A stretch of DNA of 64,000 nucleotides from Biomphalaria glabrata. Its lineage: Eukaryota > Mollusca > Gastropoda > Planorbidae. The notes beneath the pieces were generated by a model. That model was given only the letters and a program-made list of their open reading frames with translations. It ran no database searches and was not told the DNA's origin. Shown here one piece after another: positions 1 through 12,337 of the stretch (position 1 is its first letter; every line of letters begins with the position of its first letter). The translations under genes and the position numbers were made by a program. The DNA lies in assembly GCF_947242115.1 (NCBI RefSeq), contig NC_074717.1, forward strand, positions 37,437,201 to 37,501,200, in the 5' to 3' direction.

Positions 1-504
1 AAGCCATTCTGGCACCATTGTTCACAGGTAACTGGGGACAGATGAGAAAATAGTGAAATCGTTTGTTTTGTTTTAATAAGCGTTAGTTTTTTAGGAACAT
101 TTCGCTTGTATAGGATAAGTGAATCCAATGGAACTACGAGACTCAATAACTAATGGGTGTGCTGATTGTATCTCAAAGTTTAATGCACATTGAAAGTTTG
201 TTGTTATTCTTATAAAAAGCCCATCTCTCTTGCTTATAGCCGTTATGGTTTAATCCCTATTGAGGTTCAATGGGGGAAGGAGATATCTGGGGGACAGTTT
301 CCGTGCTAAGGCCCTCAGCAAACATAACAAGAAGCTTATACCATTTAACCACATACCCCAAGTTTGTAATAAAAACAAGTGACAAATTTGTTACATTTGT
401 GAAAAATTTGAAAATTCCCCAAAAGAGTCGTATAGTGACACTTCACGAAGGGATCAGGGATTACTCCGTACTAGTGGGGAAATAGCGTCATTGTCCCACT
501 CAAT
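1..504. other. Unassigned AT-rich DNA
   Basis: I see no gene, repeat family or RNA here. A 71-codon open frame at 270-485 has no recognisable features and is probably chance. Confidence 0.5.
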
Positions 505-695
505 GAGAAGCCGCTTATCTACAAGCGAATAGTCATAGACAGAGGGCATATTAGCATGAGGAGAAGCTGTTATCTGCAAATGAATAGCCATAGACAGAGG
601 ACTAGGGAGAAGCTGCTTATCTACAAGTGAATAGTCATAGACAGAGGACTAGAGAGAAGCTGCTTATCTACAAGCGAATAGTCATAGACAGAGGG
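505..695. repeat. Short tandem repeat, about 50-bp unit, four copies
   Basis: The phrase GCTTATCTACAAGCGAATAG followed by TCATAGACAGAGG recurs four times with small changes and slightly variable spacers. Confidence 0.85.
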
Positions 696-2873
696 TTACA
701 AAGAACAAATTAGATCAGGACTCTATTAACCTTTTATTATTTTCTAATGTGAACTTGCGCTCCCAGAGCTATATTTTTATATATTTTATTTTTATAGGCT
801 AGTGCCAAACTTATTATTTGTACTTCCGCATTTTGTGTATAAAAAGTGATGCCACGCTGTTTTAAAAACAGTTCAGTGTACAGTTGACCAGTGGTCAGTA
901 CCATATCTGTCTGTGTGACAGCTGAAGATCTTTGTGGTCTGTCGTCTAATTATATTTTTATTCCTGTACCTGGGACGGCCTGTAAGTGTAGAAATATTTT
1001 ATATTTTTTACTAGATCTATACTATGTGTAAGGTAGTTGTTTTATTTTCTACTTGGACTATTTGTCATAATAGTTGGCAACATGCTGTACGGAAGATTGC
1101 GGCGTCCATCAGTCCTAATAGAATATAGATCTAATATAGTTTTGCATTTATGTATTGCAGGCTATTATTACTGCCGTGTTACTGCGTTTAGCTGCTTTTA
1201 ACTGCTGCTGTTGAATATTACTGCTAATAGCTGCTGTTTATAACTGCTGTTGTTAGATCTATTCTAATTCTAGGGAAGGTAGTGTTACTTTGTTTCTGCT
1301 ATTGATAGTTTTGTTATTATATGGAAGCTTAAGCTAGTGTTATTTTGTTTCTTTATTATCGCCTTAGTAAACTTAGTTATATTTATAGTCTGTTTCTCAG
1401 TTCTGTTCTTAGTGAATAGTAAGGTACTGAGCCTAAGGATAAGATATTCTTGTTTTAGTGTTAGTGTTATGAGTGTATTAGTAGGATATTGTAGATCTAG
1501 ACTAGTTTATGGTAGTGTGTTTGTGTAGATCTAGGTCTAGTGTAGTAGTTGAAGTGATTTTGTTAGATAGTTGGTTTGATTAGTTTGTGTTAGATCTATA
1601 AAGTTAGTTTGGTTCGTTTGTTAGTCAAGTTAGTGTTTGTAGTGGCGTAGATTTAGAAGGTAGTTTATAGTGGTTAGTGTATATATTATATTTTTTTATT
1701 ATTTGATTCCATGTAAATAAAGTTTCATTTTGTTTATTTATACTAAACTAAAGTTTGTTATCTTGTTTCCATTTAGTTTAGTATAGTATGTCTGGTTACT
1801 TAGGTGACTCTAGCCCCTTGGTCGTAGACTGAGGTGTCACAGATGAGCCCACCCAGTAGCGCAAACATCTGCCTACTGTTGGTAAATTTTAATGTTGAGC
1901 AGCAGAGAATAGGTCCTCTCTCTATCCACTGCCTGACCTGCTCACACTAACTAGGACTGTAACTAAATGTATGAGTCCACCATGAGGTGAGGGGAGAGAA
2001 TCTGTCATGTGTTTGAAATATAGCGTTTTAACTTGCATTAACCATTGAACTCAGATTATTCCTTATTTGTTTTTAATCATTAGTATAGAATAAGAACATT
2101 ATTACCGAATGTTTTGTGTAATTACAAAACAGACAAGCGGCTACTCCATCGCTTTAGTGAAAGCTCGGTGACTCACCTGATTGACCCACTACACAACTGG
2201 TGGAGATACAGAGAAAGACGGCGACCGCCAACCATTTTCCAGCCATCATCTCTGAAAATACACAAACGATTTCTTTAAAAAGTAACTAAAAATAACCGAA
2301 TTTGTTAAACAGAATTGTAAAACAATCGTTGAGGTGGACAAACCCTACTAATATGTCCACCTGGGCTGTCTTGAGTTTGTAATATGTGTGTTTGTCCGGG
2401 GGGGGGGGATGTAGTCCAGTGTTAACAGGAGATCAAGAGTTGGTAACTATTTATGGCCACGCCTAATTTTCTAATCTCTCTATTAATTAAAAACTCCCAT
2501 ACATGTTTTCCTATCGATGTTTTAATTAATCCTATCTACTATTTGTTCATTCTAAAAGCTTGGTGGTAATGGAACATTTTTACTAGTTGAGCTTGCAACT
2601 TGGTCAATCCACGATCTAAAGTTTCTAAACGATAAAATTGAATACATGGTTTGAGTTATGGAGCTTTAGCAGAGGCTGGAAACATAGGCCTATAAGTCGC
2701 ACAGACCAGGCCGCCACCTTGTGGAAGCCTACCAGACATGAACAAGTTATTATTATAGCACATTTTCCCATAATTCACAAGCTTCAGGTCAAACTTCTAC
2801 TCACGGTTACCCTACAGTGGGGAGGAAACCGTGACTCATATTCTTTTTGACTGCCTAAGCATAGATCTTAGAA
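696..2873. other. Unassigned, T-rich intergenic DNA with a TATA-like site
   Basis: There is a TATAAAAA at about 839-846 and an AATAAAG at about 1717, with TAG/GTT-rich DNA between that has no long open frame. It could be an untranslated transcription unit, but nothing identifies it. A run of ten G lies near 2400. Confidence 0.35.
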
Positions 2874-3490
2874 CCGGGCCGGCCTTAGGCATTGGCAAAC
2901 TAGGCAACTGCCTAGGGCCTCCGATTGGTGGGGGCATCGTACACAAGAGAAAGAAATTTTTTAAAAGAAAAAATTCCGAAACATGAATCAAATGTCAAAC
3001 AAAGCCGAACCCTAAGGCACCTGTGTCTACTAGCTTAACAGTAAGTCACTACTTGTACTATGATTCAAGGTTTACACACGAGTATTTAGATCTACTTAAA
3101 AGACTACATAAGTTAGAAGACCATTGTTTAGATCTACTTGAAAGACTACATAAGTTAGAAGACCATTGTTTAGATCTACTTGAAAGACTACATAAGTTAG
3201 AAGACCATTGTTTAGATCTACTTGAAAGACTACATAAGTTAGAAGACCTTTGTTTCTTCCTTTTGGTAAAATGTCGAAGCTTTATTTCTAGTCTGGTGAT
3301 CATGAATCGTCCATAAAGCACACCAGTGCTATCGGTGCTATATGAATTTAACTTTTTTGTTGATTTAGATACAGGATACGGTTTATAATTTATTGCATAT
3401 TTTTGTCCAACTATATATTTCTTTTTTGCTTTTCTATTTCATTTGAGGCCACCCTATTTACTTCGCCTAAAGGGCCCCAATTACATGCTA
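2874..3490. mobile_element. Probable hAT-type MITE, diverged, carrying a minisatellite
   Basis: The left end reads GGGCCGGCCTTAGGCATTGG, followed by CTAGGCAACTGCCTAGGGCC. This is the same terminal theme as the better-preserved elements at 14559 and 22078. The right end (GCCTAAAGGGCCCC near 3468-3480) is degraded and I could not find a target duplication. Boundaries are approximate. Confidence 0.5.
3085..3252. repeat. 42-bp minisatellite, four copies
   Basis: Four nearly identical 42-bp units (14 codons, so both strands stay open). The open frames across it encode repeated LDLLERLHKLEDHC on the plus strand, but the flanks give no gene context, so I treat it as non-coding. Confidence 0.9.
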
Positions 3491-5033
3491 TGGAATAGAT
3501 AGATAGATCTGGGAAGCCACTTGCTTTGACCTGAATGGTGATATTTGTGTATTTCACAACCTCAAAGTCCTAGACTTCTGGAAGAAAGGATGTCAGCCTC
3601 TTATGCCCTCACTCACATAGAGTTAAATGGTGATGATATAGGTCTTTACTGTCAGATATGTAACTAACCGGAGAAAGGAAATATCCATAGAAAGTAGACC
3701 ACCAAAGCTATGACTCACTATGAAATGTTGCTTATATTCTAATTGCATCAACTTTTTTTTTGGTTATGTTTGTACCTGTGTGTGTATACTTGTAAAGCGT
3801 GGACGAGGGCCCTTCACTAAGTGTCGAGTTAACACATTAGTGTGACCTTGGGGAAGATACCTGTGTTTGCTCACCTTGGTACTTAAGACACGGTCACTGA
3901 CATCTCTGGAAGGAAAGAGGATGGTGAGGGATACACACAGTTTCAATACATTGAGAGTGGCCTTGAAATCAAGACACTTTGCTTTGGTCTTCATTGTGAG
4001 GAGCGGACCCTATTTCTACCAACTAAAACAATTGTAACCTCTTCTTATCAAATTATTCTAAATTTATACTGATCTCTCTTTCTAGCAAACGCTTTTTAAA
4101 AAATTCGTTATTGTCTTTTTTTTTTTTTAAAGGAAATCTCAGAATTTGCGCTATTCAGTTTTAGCTTTATCATCATAGGAATCCTTGGGCCTTAGGCCTC
4201 TTTTCTTTGCCTCTTTTTTGGGCTTTCTGTGCCTCTTGCCTCTTTTGTGGGCTTTTTTTTTATTATATGTTTTTATTTGTAAGTTATCATAATTCACAAG
4301 TATTAACTCATAAACAATTGAAAAGTGATTAACCTAAAAATATAATAATAGTAATAGAAATATTATTTAATATCAAAGACATACTACCTAACCAATGAAC
4401 CCCCTAAAGACAGAAAAATGATACAAGTATACTCTACTCCAGAACAATCAACACAATATCAGATATCCCTGACCCCCAACACCCTATTTCTGAAAAACTA
4501 CATGAGCATTGTACAGGTATATGAAAATCAAACTAGATAATTCTCCTTTACTTTAGTTCACTTGTAGATACGATGTTTGCCCTTAAAATAGCGAAATTCT
4601 GTTTCATGTTTAATATCCGTATTTACAATATTGTAATGGTGGAAATGAAATTGAATAAAAACAGTAGTCTAATATAATTTGTGTAAAACCAATACCTAAT
4701 TAATGTTCAAAGAATATAGAAAATTAAACATTTATATTTTATTTGTCATAAAAAAAATATGTAATGTCCAGTATGAGAAATGAACCCAGGACATTCGTGC
4801 TGTTAGCAAGACACTTTGACAACTTATCTGACCAGCCCTACTACAATGTCCGAAATGTCTGCAGGAAACAAAGGCTTTTATTTTTTTTTTACTTGTGGGT
4901 TTGAGGTATTTCCCTTGTTTTGTCTAGGACGAAAGGGTGAGCTAAAAGTAGGAATTGGAAAAAAAAATGGAGCGAACCAAAGACAGAAATATAGAGACTG
5001 AACAAGAAGATGATTTTCCAATCGTTTTATTAT
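3491..5033. other. Unassigned AT-rich intergenic DNA
   Basis: Apart from the tRNA-like stretch noted at 4768-4842 I see no gene or clear repeat. Several T-runs are present. Confidence 0.4.
4768..4842 (-). repeat. tRNA-derived SINE head (fourth type)
   Basis: On the minus strand the stretch starts GGGCTGGTCAGATAAGTTGT (A-box-like) and continues to CCTGGGTTCATTTCTC (B-box-like) about 45 bases on. It does not fold as a clean tRNA, so a SINE head or tRNA pseudogene is more likely than a working tRNA. Confidence 0.4.
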
Positions 5034-5166
5034 CAGTGGCGTAGCTAGGGTGGGGTAAGGAGGGGAAGAATTCTTTACATTAAATATTACGCAAATTGCA
5101 GGGGCCCCCAAAGAGGTCAAGTCCACCGGGCCCCCAAATGATGGGAAATTCCTAGCTACGTGCCTG
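5034..5166. mobile_element. hAT-type MITE, 133 bp, complete
   Basis: The left end is CAGTGGCGTAGCTAGGG and the right end is CCTAGCTACGTGCCTG, an imperfect terminal inverted repeat. It is flanked by an exact 8-bp duplication TTTATTAT (5026-5033 and 5167-5174). The 8-bp duplication with CAG-type ends is the hAT superfamily signature. There is no coding capacity. Confidence 0.88.
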
Positions 5167-5334
5167 TTTATTATGCTAACTTAAGTAACAGTTTAAATTT
5201 TGTTTCGTAAAGTCGATAAGAGTTTGATAAATTCGGTTTCAATTTTAAAAAATATCTTCAGTTTAAAAAACCAACCAACAGTGTCAATATTTTGAAAAAA
5301 AAAAGTTAATTTAAAAGAGTTCTGCCCCTTTTTT

Positions 5335-5638
5335 AGACTTTGCAAGATCTATGGGGCAGACGGTGCAAAGGTCATCTGTTTCTGTGACCCATGGTTAACA
5401 ATGTTGTCATGTGGCCAGCGCACACCGACCAACCGTCTTTACTTTTTCCCTACTAATGTAAGGTACCAATTAGAGACGCCCTAAAGATCCCGAAAGGAAA
5501 AATCCCAGTCTTTACCAGGATTTGAACCCGGGACCCTCCGGATGGTGAGGGATACACACAGTTAGAATGATAGAATGCAAAACCATCACAAGCTGGCTCG
5601 GAAGCCAAGTGCTTTACCACTAGGCCACCTCCCCTCAA
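5335..5638 (-). mobile_element. tRNA-derived SINE (type 1) with internal insertion
   Basis: Read on the minus strand it starts with GAGGTGGCCTAGTGGTAAAG (A box), reaches GGGTTCAAATCCTGG (B box), then a tRNA-unrelated body ending GCAAAGTC. Relative to other copies about 55 bp are inserted between the boxes near 5540-5595. Confidence 0.75.
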
Positions 5639-5772
5639 AAAGAAGGGTTATGAAATCTTTGTAAATCAGTACATTCTTTGTTTAAACTGCGATTTCTCGC
5701 GACTTACCATGGCCTCAACATCTTTTTAAAATGTTATTAGATCTAGTGTCTCTTTCTTTCTGGCACTGTCTT

Positions 5773-5773
<1 letters not shown>

Positions 5774-5811
<38 letters not shown>

Positions 5812-5824
5812 CTCTCTCTCTCTC
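5774..5824. repeat. (CT)n microsatellite
   Basis: A dinucleotide run of about 50 bases with one AA interruption. Confidence 0.95.
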
Positions 5825-8800
5825 TTCATATACATTATGGAGCGACGCTTAATATTTGTTGAAAAGTCTACACCGCAAAGCTGAACATCTTCAAATAGAG
5901 TCAAGTAATGCTTTACAATATACTGCGCTCGTTTTTAGAAGGTCTTCATGACATTTAAGTAGGCTACTCTTTAGGCTTTTTATCTATATCGGTGCGTGTT
6001 GCTAGGAAGTCGTGTTTAATGATGGCGACCCGTTGCTAGGCACATTTCTTGTCTAATGACGAGCTTTAAGTAATAATAAATCAAAAGGTTTGCAGAGTAC
6101 ATAAAAAGTGCCCTGACGTGGATCTGCCTTCTGTTTGCTGTGTAAATAAGTCAGAGGGTTAAGACGATTAACCCAACTTGCGCATGATTCATCACTAGAG
6201 TGGTATAGTTAGCTCGAGCTTCGAGGATTGCTTCCTTTTGGTATATTGACCTATATATCAAACTCACTAACCAGATGTCATTGTAAAATAAATGTTAGAT
6301 TTTAAAGTGTAATGGACATAGATAATATGTAGGTAATGCACAAGTGCAAGTAGATCTATATATATATTGAAGATTTTCATACATGGCGGAAAAAAACTAT
6401 AAATAGCTAGCATTTTGGTGTATCCGGTGTAAAAAACAAAACAAAACCGGAAATGTTGATAAGATATGATTTTTAAAAGTTATTTGATAATTTGTATTAG
6501 TCTATCATAATGTCAACATGAATGAAGTATTAGCCTATCATAATGTCAACATGCATGAAGTATTAGTCTATCGTAATGAATGATGTATTAGTATATCAGT
6601 TTATGATTTAAAAGTCACTTATTTAAAAACATATTGGCCAACAAACTAGTGGTAATAAAGAAGATCTGATAAGACGATTAACTGCCACGCAGAGCTTAAT
6701 TCTTTTACTTTAGTTGGCAACAGAGTAGTTCAATTGAGCGTCCTTGATATTCTGTAGTTTCTCGTGATACTCTCCACTATCTGTTAGCCTTAATTCATTT
6801 TCTTTATTTTCAATGTGTTATTTTGAGTGTTCGTGTTATAAGACTTAGAAGCCTATAGGCCTATTTATGTCTCTCGATATAACTTTTGAATGTTTCAGAG
6901 CTGAAAAGTGTCAATTAAATATCGGACTAATATACTGCTGCTAAAAATCATGAATAGTATTTTTACCATGGACACAGAAGAGATAAGAAAAGTATTGATA
7001 AGTGGAGTTTTTAAGTAAACCATATAATATTTCGGGCAGTTTGTAGCACTCTGTTACTGAATGTTATTGTTGCTGAATATTAGTTACTTAATGCTATTGT
7101 TACTGAGTGTTTTTATTGCTAAATGTTATTGTTACTGAATGTTATTGATACTGAATGCTATTGATACTGAGTGTTATTGTTACTGAATGTTATTGTTACT
7201 GAATGTTATTGTTACTGAATGTTATTGTTACTGAATGTTATTGCTAACAGAACGTAAACGGGATCTGAAAAGATCAAAGTGTAAACAAAGTGAAGATTGC
7301 AGTTTTCACCATTTAATCTGGAAATCCTAAAAAGATTAGTTATTGAATTAATCTTAGATTAGAGTTCACATAACATTTCCTGTAGATTTTTACACTGTGT
7401 TATTGTCATTGATTACTGAATTCAGTAATTCTAGTGACTAATCGTTGTATAAACTAAGAGAATAGAAAAATATTCTTTTGAATCCCCCACATTTTGATAT
7501 AGTCCAGATGTCCAGCATCGGCTGTACACACATTTATTTATGTGATATGTTAGAATAACAAAAACAAATGTGTTAACGCTACATTTGTCTCTGTAAACGT
7601 GTGTATTTTTAGATTTCTATGGAACTCACTTTTCGAGTCAGGTTTTATTTGATGAAAGAAAAATTTAAGAGAGTCTATCGTTGAAGTGTTTGAATAGTTA
7701 GTGCTCCCACGCACTGTGCTTTCCAACAGAAGTACAGATTACATGTTTTAAAACATAACTTCCTTGAAACAAATTGTTGATACCTAGATATTTATAATAC
7801 ATTTTTTTTCAATTCTTGAAAAAAAAAACAGGTTAAGATTATAGCTAGGGTTAGAAATCAGTTGGTTTCATTCTTGAGTATTACATTACTTTAGTAATAG
7901 ATAAAATAGTCTTTTACATAATTAGAAAGAAAACGTTATTCATAAGAAGACCTGCTTGTGTGTGTGTATGTGTGTGTGTGCATATTATAGACTATTAAAC
8001 GGTTTGATTATTTTCATTTAATTTATTGGCATTTGACCCGTGAACATTTTACACTAGTTATAATGTGATGCAAATCCTGTTAGAAGAACGTGAATAAAGC
8101 ACCAAAAAATTGAAAAAAAAGTTCGCTTTCAGAAGAGCAAAAATAAATGTCGCAATTTTTCCGAGCAGGACACAGTCGATAGTTAGATCGAATTTTTAAT
8201 TGCGCTTCAAATCTTCGAGATAAAAACGTGACAGACAGACATAAAAAAAAAAACAAGGAGCGGCTTTTTCAGTAATACAGACACTCACTTTATTATCGTA
8301 CCGGCAGAATAAATAAAAAGGTCACAAAGAGAAATGTTTTGTATGACCAGACGGTGAGGGTGTAATCCCTGAATCCTGAAAGGTAGTCACTTTGATTAGT
8401 AAAATTATTCCTCTACTTGCTATGTATGGGTATCACCTACCTGTTTGAATGTCTTGACTTGTGTGTGGGTCTACTGGGGAACACAGAAAAAAAAGCCTTT
8501 ATACAACACCTTCCTAACACGTGACAGAATTCAAAGGGGGGTGGGGAAGGGCAGTGCAAATAATCTTTTTTTTTTTTAGCCGAATTTCTCTAACTCAAAC
8601 AAAATGTCAAAATCTCCTGCATATTTCATTTTTCACCTGGTCTGTAAAGCTAATATACTTATAATAAAGAGCAAGACATGTTTCTAAACATTTGAGGTCT
8701 AGTTTCCTTCTAGAGTTTTGGGATAACCCACAAGGATATAGGATCTTCCCGTCCGTATATTAGAATATCTGAGTCTGTCAAAAAAGATGAAGAATGGCAA

Positions 8801-9654
8801 GGTATACACCAAAGTCGTTAAAGTATCCACAAATGGAAACATTGTGGAAGCTTCAAAACAGCAATGCGGATGGCTTCTGACCAAGAGAAGTGGAAATCCT
8901 TAGTTGTGCGATTCAACACAGCCATCTCCCCCCCCCCCCCTGTCATACACAGGTACTTAGGTTGCACAGTTCATTGAACGTAATAACAATATTGATTTGA
9001 ATAGGCTAAGTGTAAACCAAATATAGTGTATGACGTCACCACTAAAAAGAAAAAAAGAAAAACGAAATTTCGGACCTGTCCACTTCTAGTTTAGGTAGCA
9101 TTTCATAGACATATATACAATACAAACATGCAATATGTATGAAGTATATTCAATAGTGACAGTAGTATTTCGGGAGTCATAGTTAAACCATTGACATCTA
9201 ATTGGTTTACACCATGTTGTTTCCTGTAACCGAAGAATTCGGAACTTCCCGTAACCTAAGTTAGACCTATATTTACTTAGAGCTTTCAACTCGTAAAGAG
9301 AATGACTTGACTAGATCAAAGAGGAACGAGAACCAAAAAGATCCACTGAAACAATGGGAGACGATGAAGTACTTACATACTTTTTTTTTTTCTTTGGTCA
9401 GACTCTGTCACATTTGGCAAACCTTTGAGTTTTTATATCCGATTTTCTCATCGGATCTTGAGGAATTAGTAATACCCCCTCCACCCCCGCCCCTTTTTTT
9501 TTTTCGCCAAATATAAAGATAATACAAAATGTGCGCTTTACATTAGACCTAGGCCTATATTAAAAAGAGTAATTAGTTTTAATGTATTTGAATGTGTGGG
9601 CACAATTTTGCTGCGGGTATGAAGAAGATATGGTTGTTTATATGTTTGACAGTA
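5825..9654. other. Gene-free AT-rich DNA with small tandem repeats
   Basis: No gene is visible. It contains a partial triplication of a 33-bp phrase (TATCATAATGTCAACATG) at about 6495-6595, a 16-bp array at 7055-7245, a GT tract near 7960-7980 and an isolated run of C near 8930. Confidence 0.5.
7055..7245. repeat. 16-bp tandem repeat
   Basis: The unit TTACTGAATGTTATTG is repeated about eleven times, diverged at the left and near-perfect at the right. Confidence 0.85.
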
Positions 9655-9745
9655 TGCTGCTGCATGCATCAGATTTAGAGGCCCACCATAGGGAAAAAGA
9701 CGCTGTTGGTTTTGTGTAGTCTGTCCGTCAGTCCGTCCGTCACGT
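9655..9745 (+). repeat. Family-A repeat, 5' fragment
   Basis: It matches the start of the composite repeat at 25080: a GGCCC...GGGAAAAAGACGCT phrase, then TTTTGTGTAGTCTGTCCGTC and a GTCC-type run. The rest is missing. Confidence 0.6.
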
Positions 9746-10267
9746 ATTAATCTAAAATAAACTAAAGCATTCATGATTATTCAACCTCATATTCTGTAAC
9801 GTGCTAAAAAAGACACATCTTCTACTATTTTTCATCTTAAATCTAGCATTTTATTTTAAAATTATAAATTCTTTTTTTTTTTCATACATATATATCTTAA
9901 CGAAAAAAAATAAATAACCATAGCAAAAGGAAGAAACATTTTACAACCCCCTCTTTGCAAAAAAATTAAAGTAAAAAAAAAAAAAAAGAAACAAATCCGG
10001 GATTTTGATGAACATTTTTTGTTATGTTTAATGAGGTTCGTTTTAGGATGTATTCTCTGGGATGCAAATCTTCTGTCAACACCGCCTTTCCTTGCGGTAT
10101 TACCAGGACATGGATAGAAAGTGCAGTCCCTCAGTTCCTTAGGTCGGAACATTTGTTCACACACACTTAAGAAACTTACCTTAAAAATGGTAAAGCAATT
10201 AAAGAGATTACAACTTGCTTATCAAACAAAACTGGAATCCAGTCAAGTATATGTAAGTGAAAGTAAG

Positions 10268-10395
10268 TAAAGTTCTCCTTCAAAGCCTTGCGCTCTATAG
10301 GGCAGATGATGTAAAGGCCATCTGTTTCTGTGGCTCACTATAAACGAGGGTGTCATATGGCCAGCACAACGACCAACCGTCTTTACTTTTATTTT
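10268..10395 (-). mobile_element. tRNA-derived SINE (type 1), body only
   Basis: It keeps the 3' body (CAGATGATGTAAAGGCCATC and the GGCCAGCACAACGACCAACC phrase) but lacks the tRNA-like head, so it is a partial copy. Confidence 0.65.
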
Positions 10396-10644
10396 GAACT
10401 GCTTTATTATAATGAATAAATATTACGTCTGCTATGATGGAGTTTTTTTCTGAATCTAATTGTTTGTGGTAATAGTGCTCAGTAGATTTAGTAGACATAC
10501 GCAACAACCAATTTGGCGTGAAGAAGGATATTTAATTAATACACAACGAACATTCTAATAATACCAGAAGAGGTATTAATAATAATTAATATAATACAAA
10601 GAAACATAAATCAACTATGCAATCTCCTCTAGTCATAAGTACTT

Positions 10645-10712
10645 CACCAGCATAGTGGTTAGCATGTCGGCACGTGAAGACGTGAGCCATGAGTTCGAAT
10701 TTTTGTGGCTCC
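10645..10712 (+). repeat. tRNA-like SINE head (third type)
   Basis: TAGTGGTTAGCATGTCGG (A-box-like) is followed 24 bases later by GAGTTCGAATTTT (B-box-like). A homopolymer-rich stretch follows. Confidence 0.45.
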
Positions 10713-11589
10713 CCTCCCCCATTTTTTTTTCTAAATTAAAAAAAACAAAAACAATAACTGTAAAATCCACCCAGATATCTCTTTCTTTCTTACCCCTCCT
10801 CCCCCCCCTCCCCCAGGTAAGTGATAAGATCATGAGGTAGTGAGAAAGCTAAAAGCACGATAAAGCATTAAAGAAAAACAATTGGTAAAAATTTACTGTT
10901 GTTGGTCTAAATCTATTTTTTAAAAATGTAATACATAACTGATGCAATTACACTTCGTATAAGCTTTTTTATACGTTTTTAAAAATGTTTTTCCTGTTCT
11001 ATCCTGAAGGCTCGAGTTCAACTTTCTTTTAATTTTTCGATTTTGAAAGCACGGGAGTCTTCTCCCAGATACCCATTCTCTCATCCACTGGTCCAGAAAA
11101 GTTCGAGCAAACATCTCAGTCTTGGACACTCTCTCTTGCCTTCTGGTTTTCATGATCATTCAGAAGCAGCGCTAGTGGAATGGATTTAGTTTTCTCTCTT
11201 GCTTTGCATCGGTAATTCATAACTAACTGTCATACAGCTGTTTTCTAAAAATTCATACCATTTAGACCTCCATTTTGGTCACTGTAGAGAACTAGGTCTA
11301 GGAATATTGGTCTAGAATAGTCTAGATCTTGTGGTATGTGTCCAGGGATCTAGGTCTAGGGATAATAGATCTAGATCTAGATCTCTTCACATAGTGATTT
11401 CAGATCGGTAATATTAAAATATAATTAAACTATCATATACGTCCGACTCTCCCCAACCATCTCGATGTCCTTATCTAATATATGTAATACATTTACACAA
11501 TTGTAACAATTTTATAACCAAAACTGACTTTTCTAGCACACTTCTTGAACAAATTTAATTACGTTAAGCGCACGATGTTTCATATTAGT
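10713..11589. other. Unassigned intergenic DNA
   Basis: I see no gene. A cluster of TCTAG repeats lies at 11290-11390. Confidence 0.4.
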
Positions 11590-12335
11590 CGCCTCCAAAA
11601 GGGGAATAGCCGCTGTTAGTTTTGTGTGGAGTGTTCTGTTCGTCCGTCCGTCCGCCATGTTTTAAAAAAAACTAGAATGTTTTACATGTTTCGGATGTTC
11701 CTTCAGAGTTGAAGATAGTTTACTTCCTAGTCCAAACCTCCCGCAGGACGACGGGGGATGGGAGCGGGCAGGATTTGAACCCTCGACCATCGATAAATCC
11801 GAACGACAGTCCAGCGCACAAACCACACGACCAGGCAGCCAGGCAGATCTCTTAAACTAGAACAGATATTGAAAATCAAACATCATGATATTTTAGACCT
11901 TTCAAAGTTCTGATGCAAAGGTTACTTTTTTCTTTTCTGAAAGCGAAAATGTAAATTTTAAAAATCAATTATGAAAGCAGTTTTTGCATAAAAATACAAC
12001 TATTCACTATTATTAGTTACAAACACTACTAAAGGAGTATTTAATACATGAGGCTTTGAATAAGAGATTGACCCTTTACAAAACACTAGATCAATTAGGC
12101 CAGGTTCACATCTTACTTCACATTCATTTTCACCTATCCCTTGGGCTGCTTGAACGTTGGGGCAACACACAAGATCTGTCAACCTTCTTTCTCCATTCTT
12201 CTCTGTCATTTTCCTTTGATAGAATTTCATACTGATATTCTTTCTGAAAATATTGAAACCTGCCTTTTTAGATGTCGATTTTGAGTTTGTGTTTCCAAAC
12301 AAACTGTCTTAAACTGTCTTAATAACATTGTTTTT
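11590..12335 (+). repeat. Family-A repeat interrupted by a SINE
   Basis: The start (CCAAAAGGGGAATAGCCGCT, then a GTCC run) and the 3' part (GATATTGAAAATCAAACATC through CGATTTTGAGTTTGTGTTTC) match the copy at 25080-25999. A type-2 SINE (11674-11845) separates the two halves. Confidence 0.75.
11674..11845 (-). mobile_element. tRNA-derived SINE (type 2)
   Basis: On the minus strand: TGGTCGTGTGGTTTGTGCGC (A-box region), GGGTTCAAATCCTGCC (B box), then a body with CCTGCGGGAGGTTTGGACTA and an end in AAACATGTAAAACATTC. It sits inside a family-A repeat. Confidence 0.75.
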
Positions 12336-12337
12336 AA

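Noticed and set aside
820-1760. TATA-like site plus a downstream AATAAA, considered as a gene 5' end or a solo long terminal repeat
   Set aside because: There is no open frame, no paired repeat, no target duplication and no adjacent internal domain; the evidence is too thin for either call.
3023-3321. Leucine-rich repeat-like open frames on both strands
   Set aside because: They are the two readings of a 42-bp minisatellite with no supporting gene structure.
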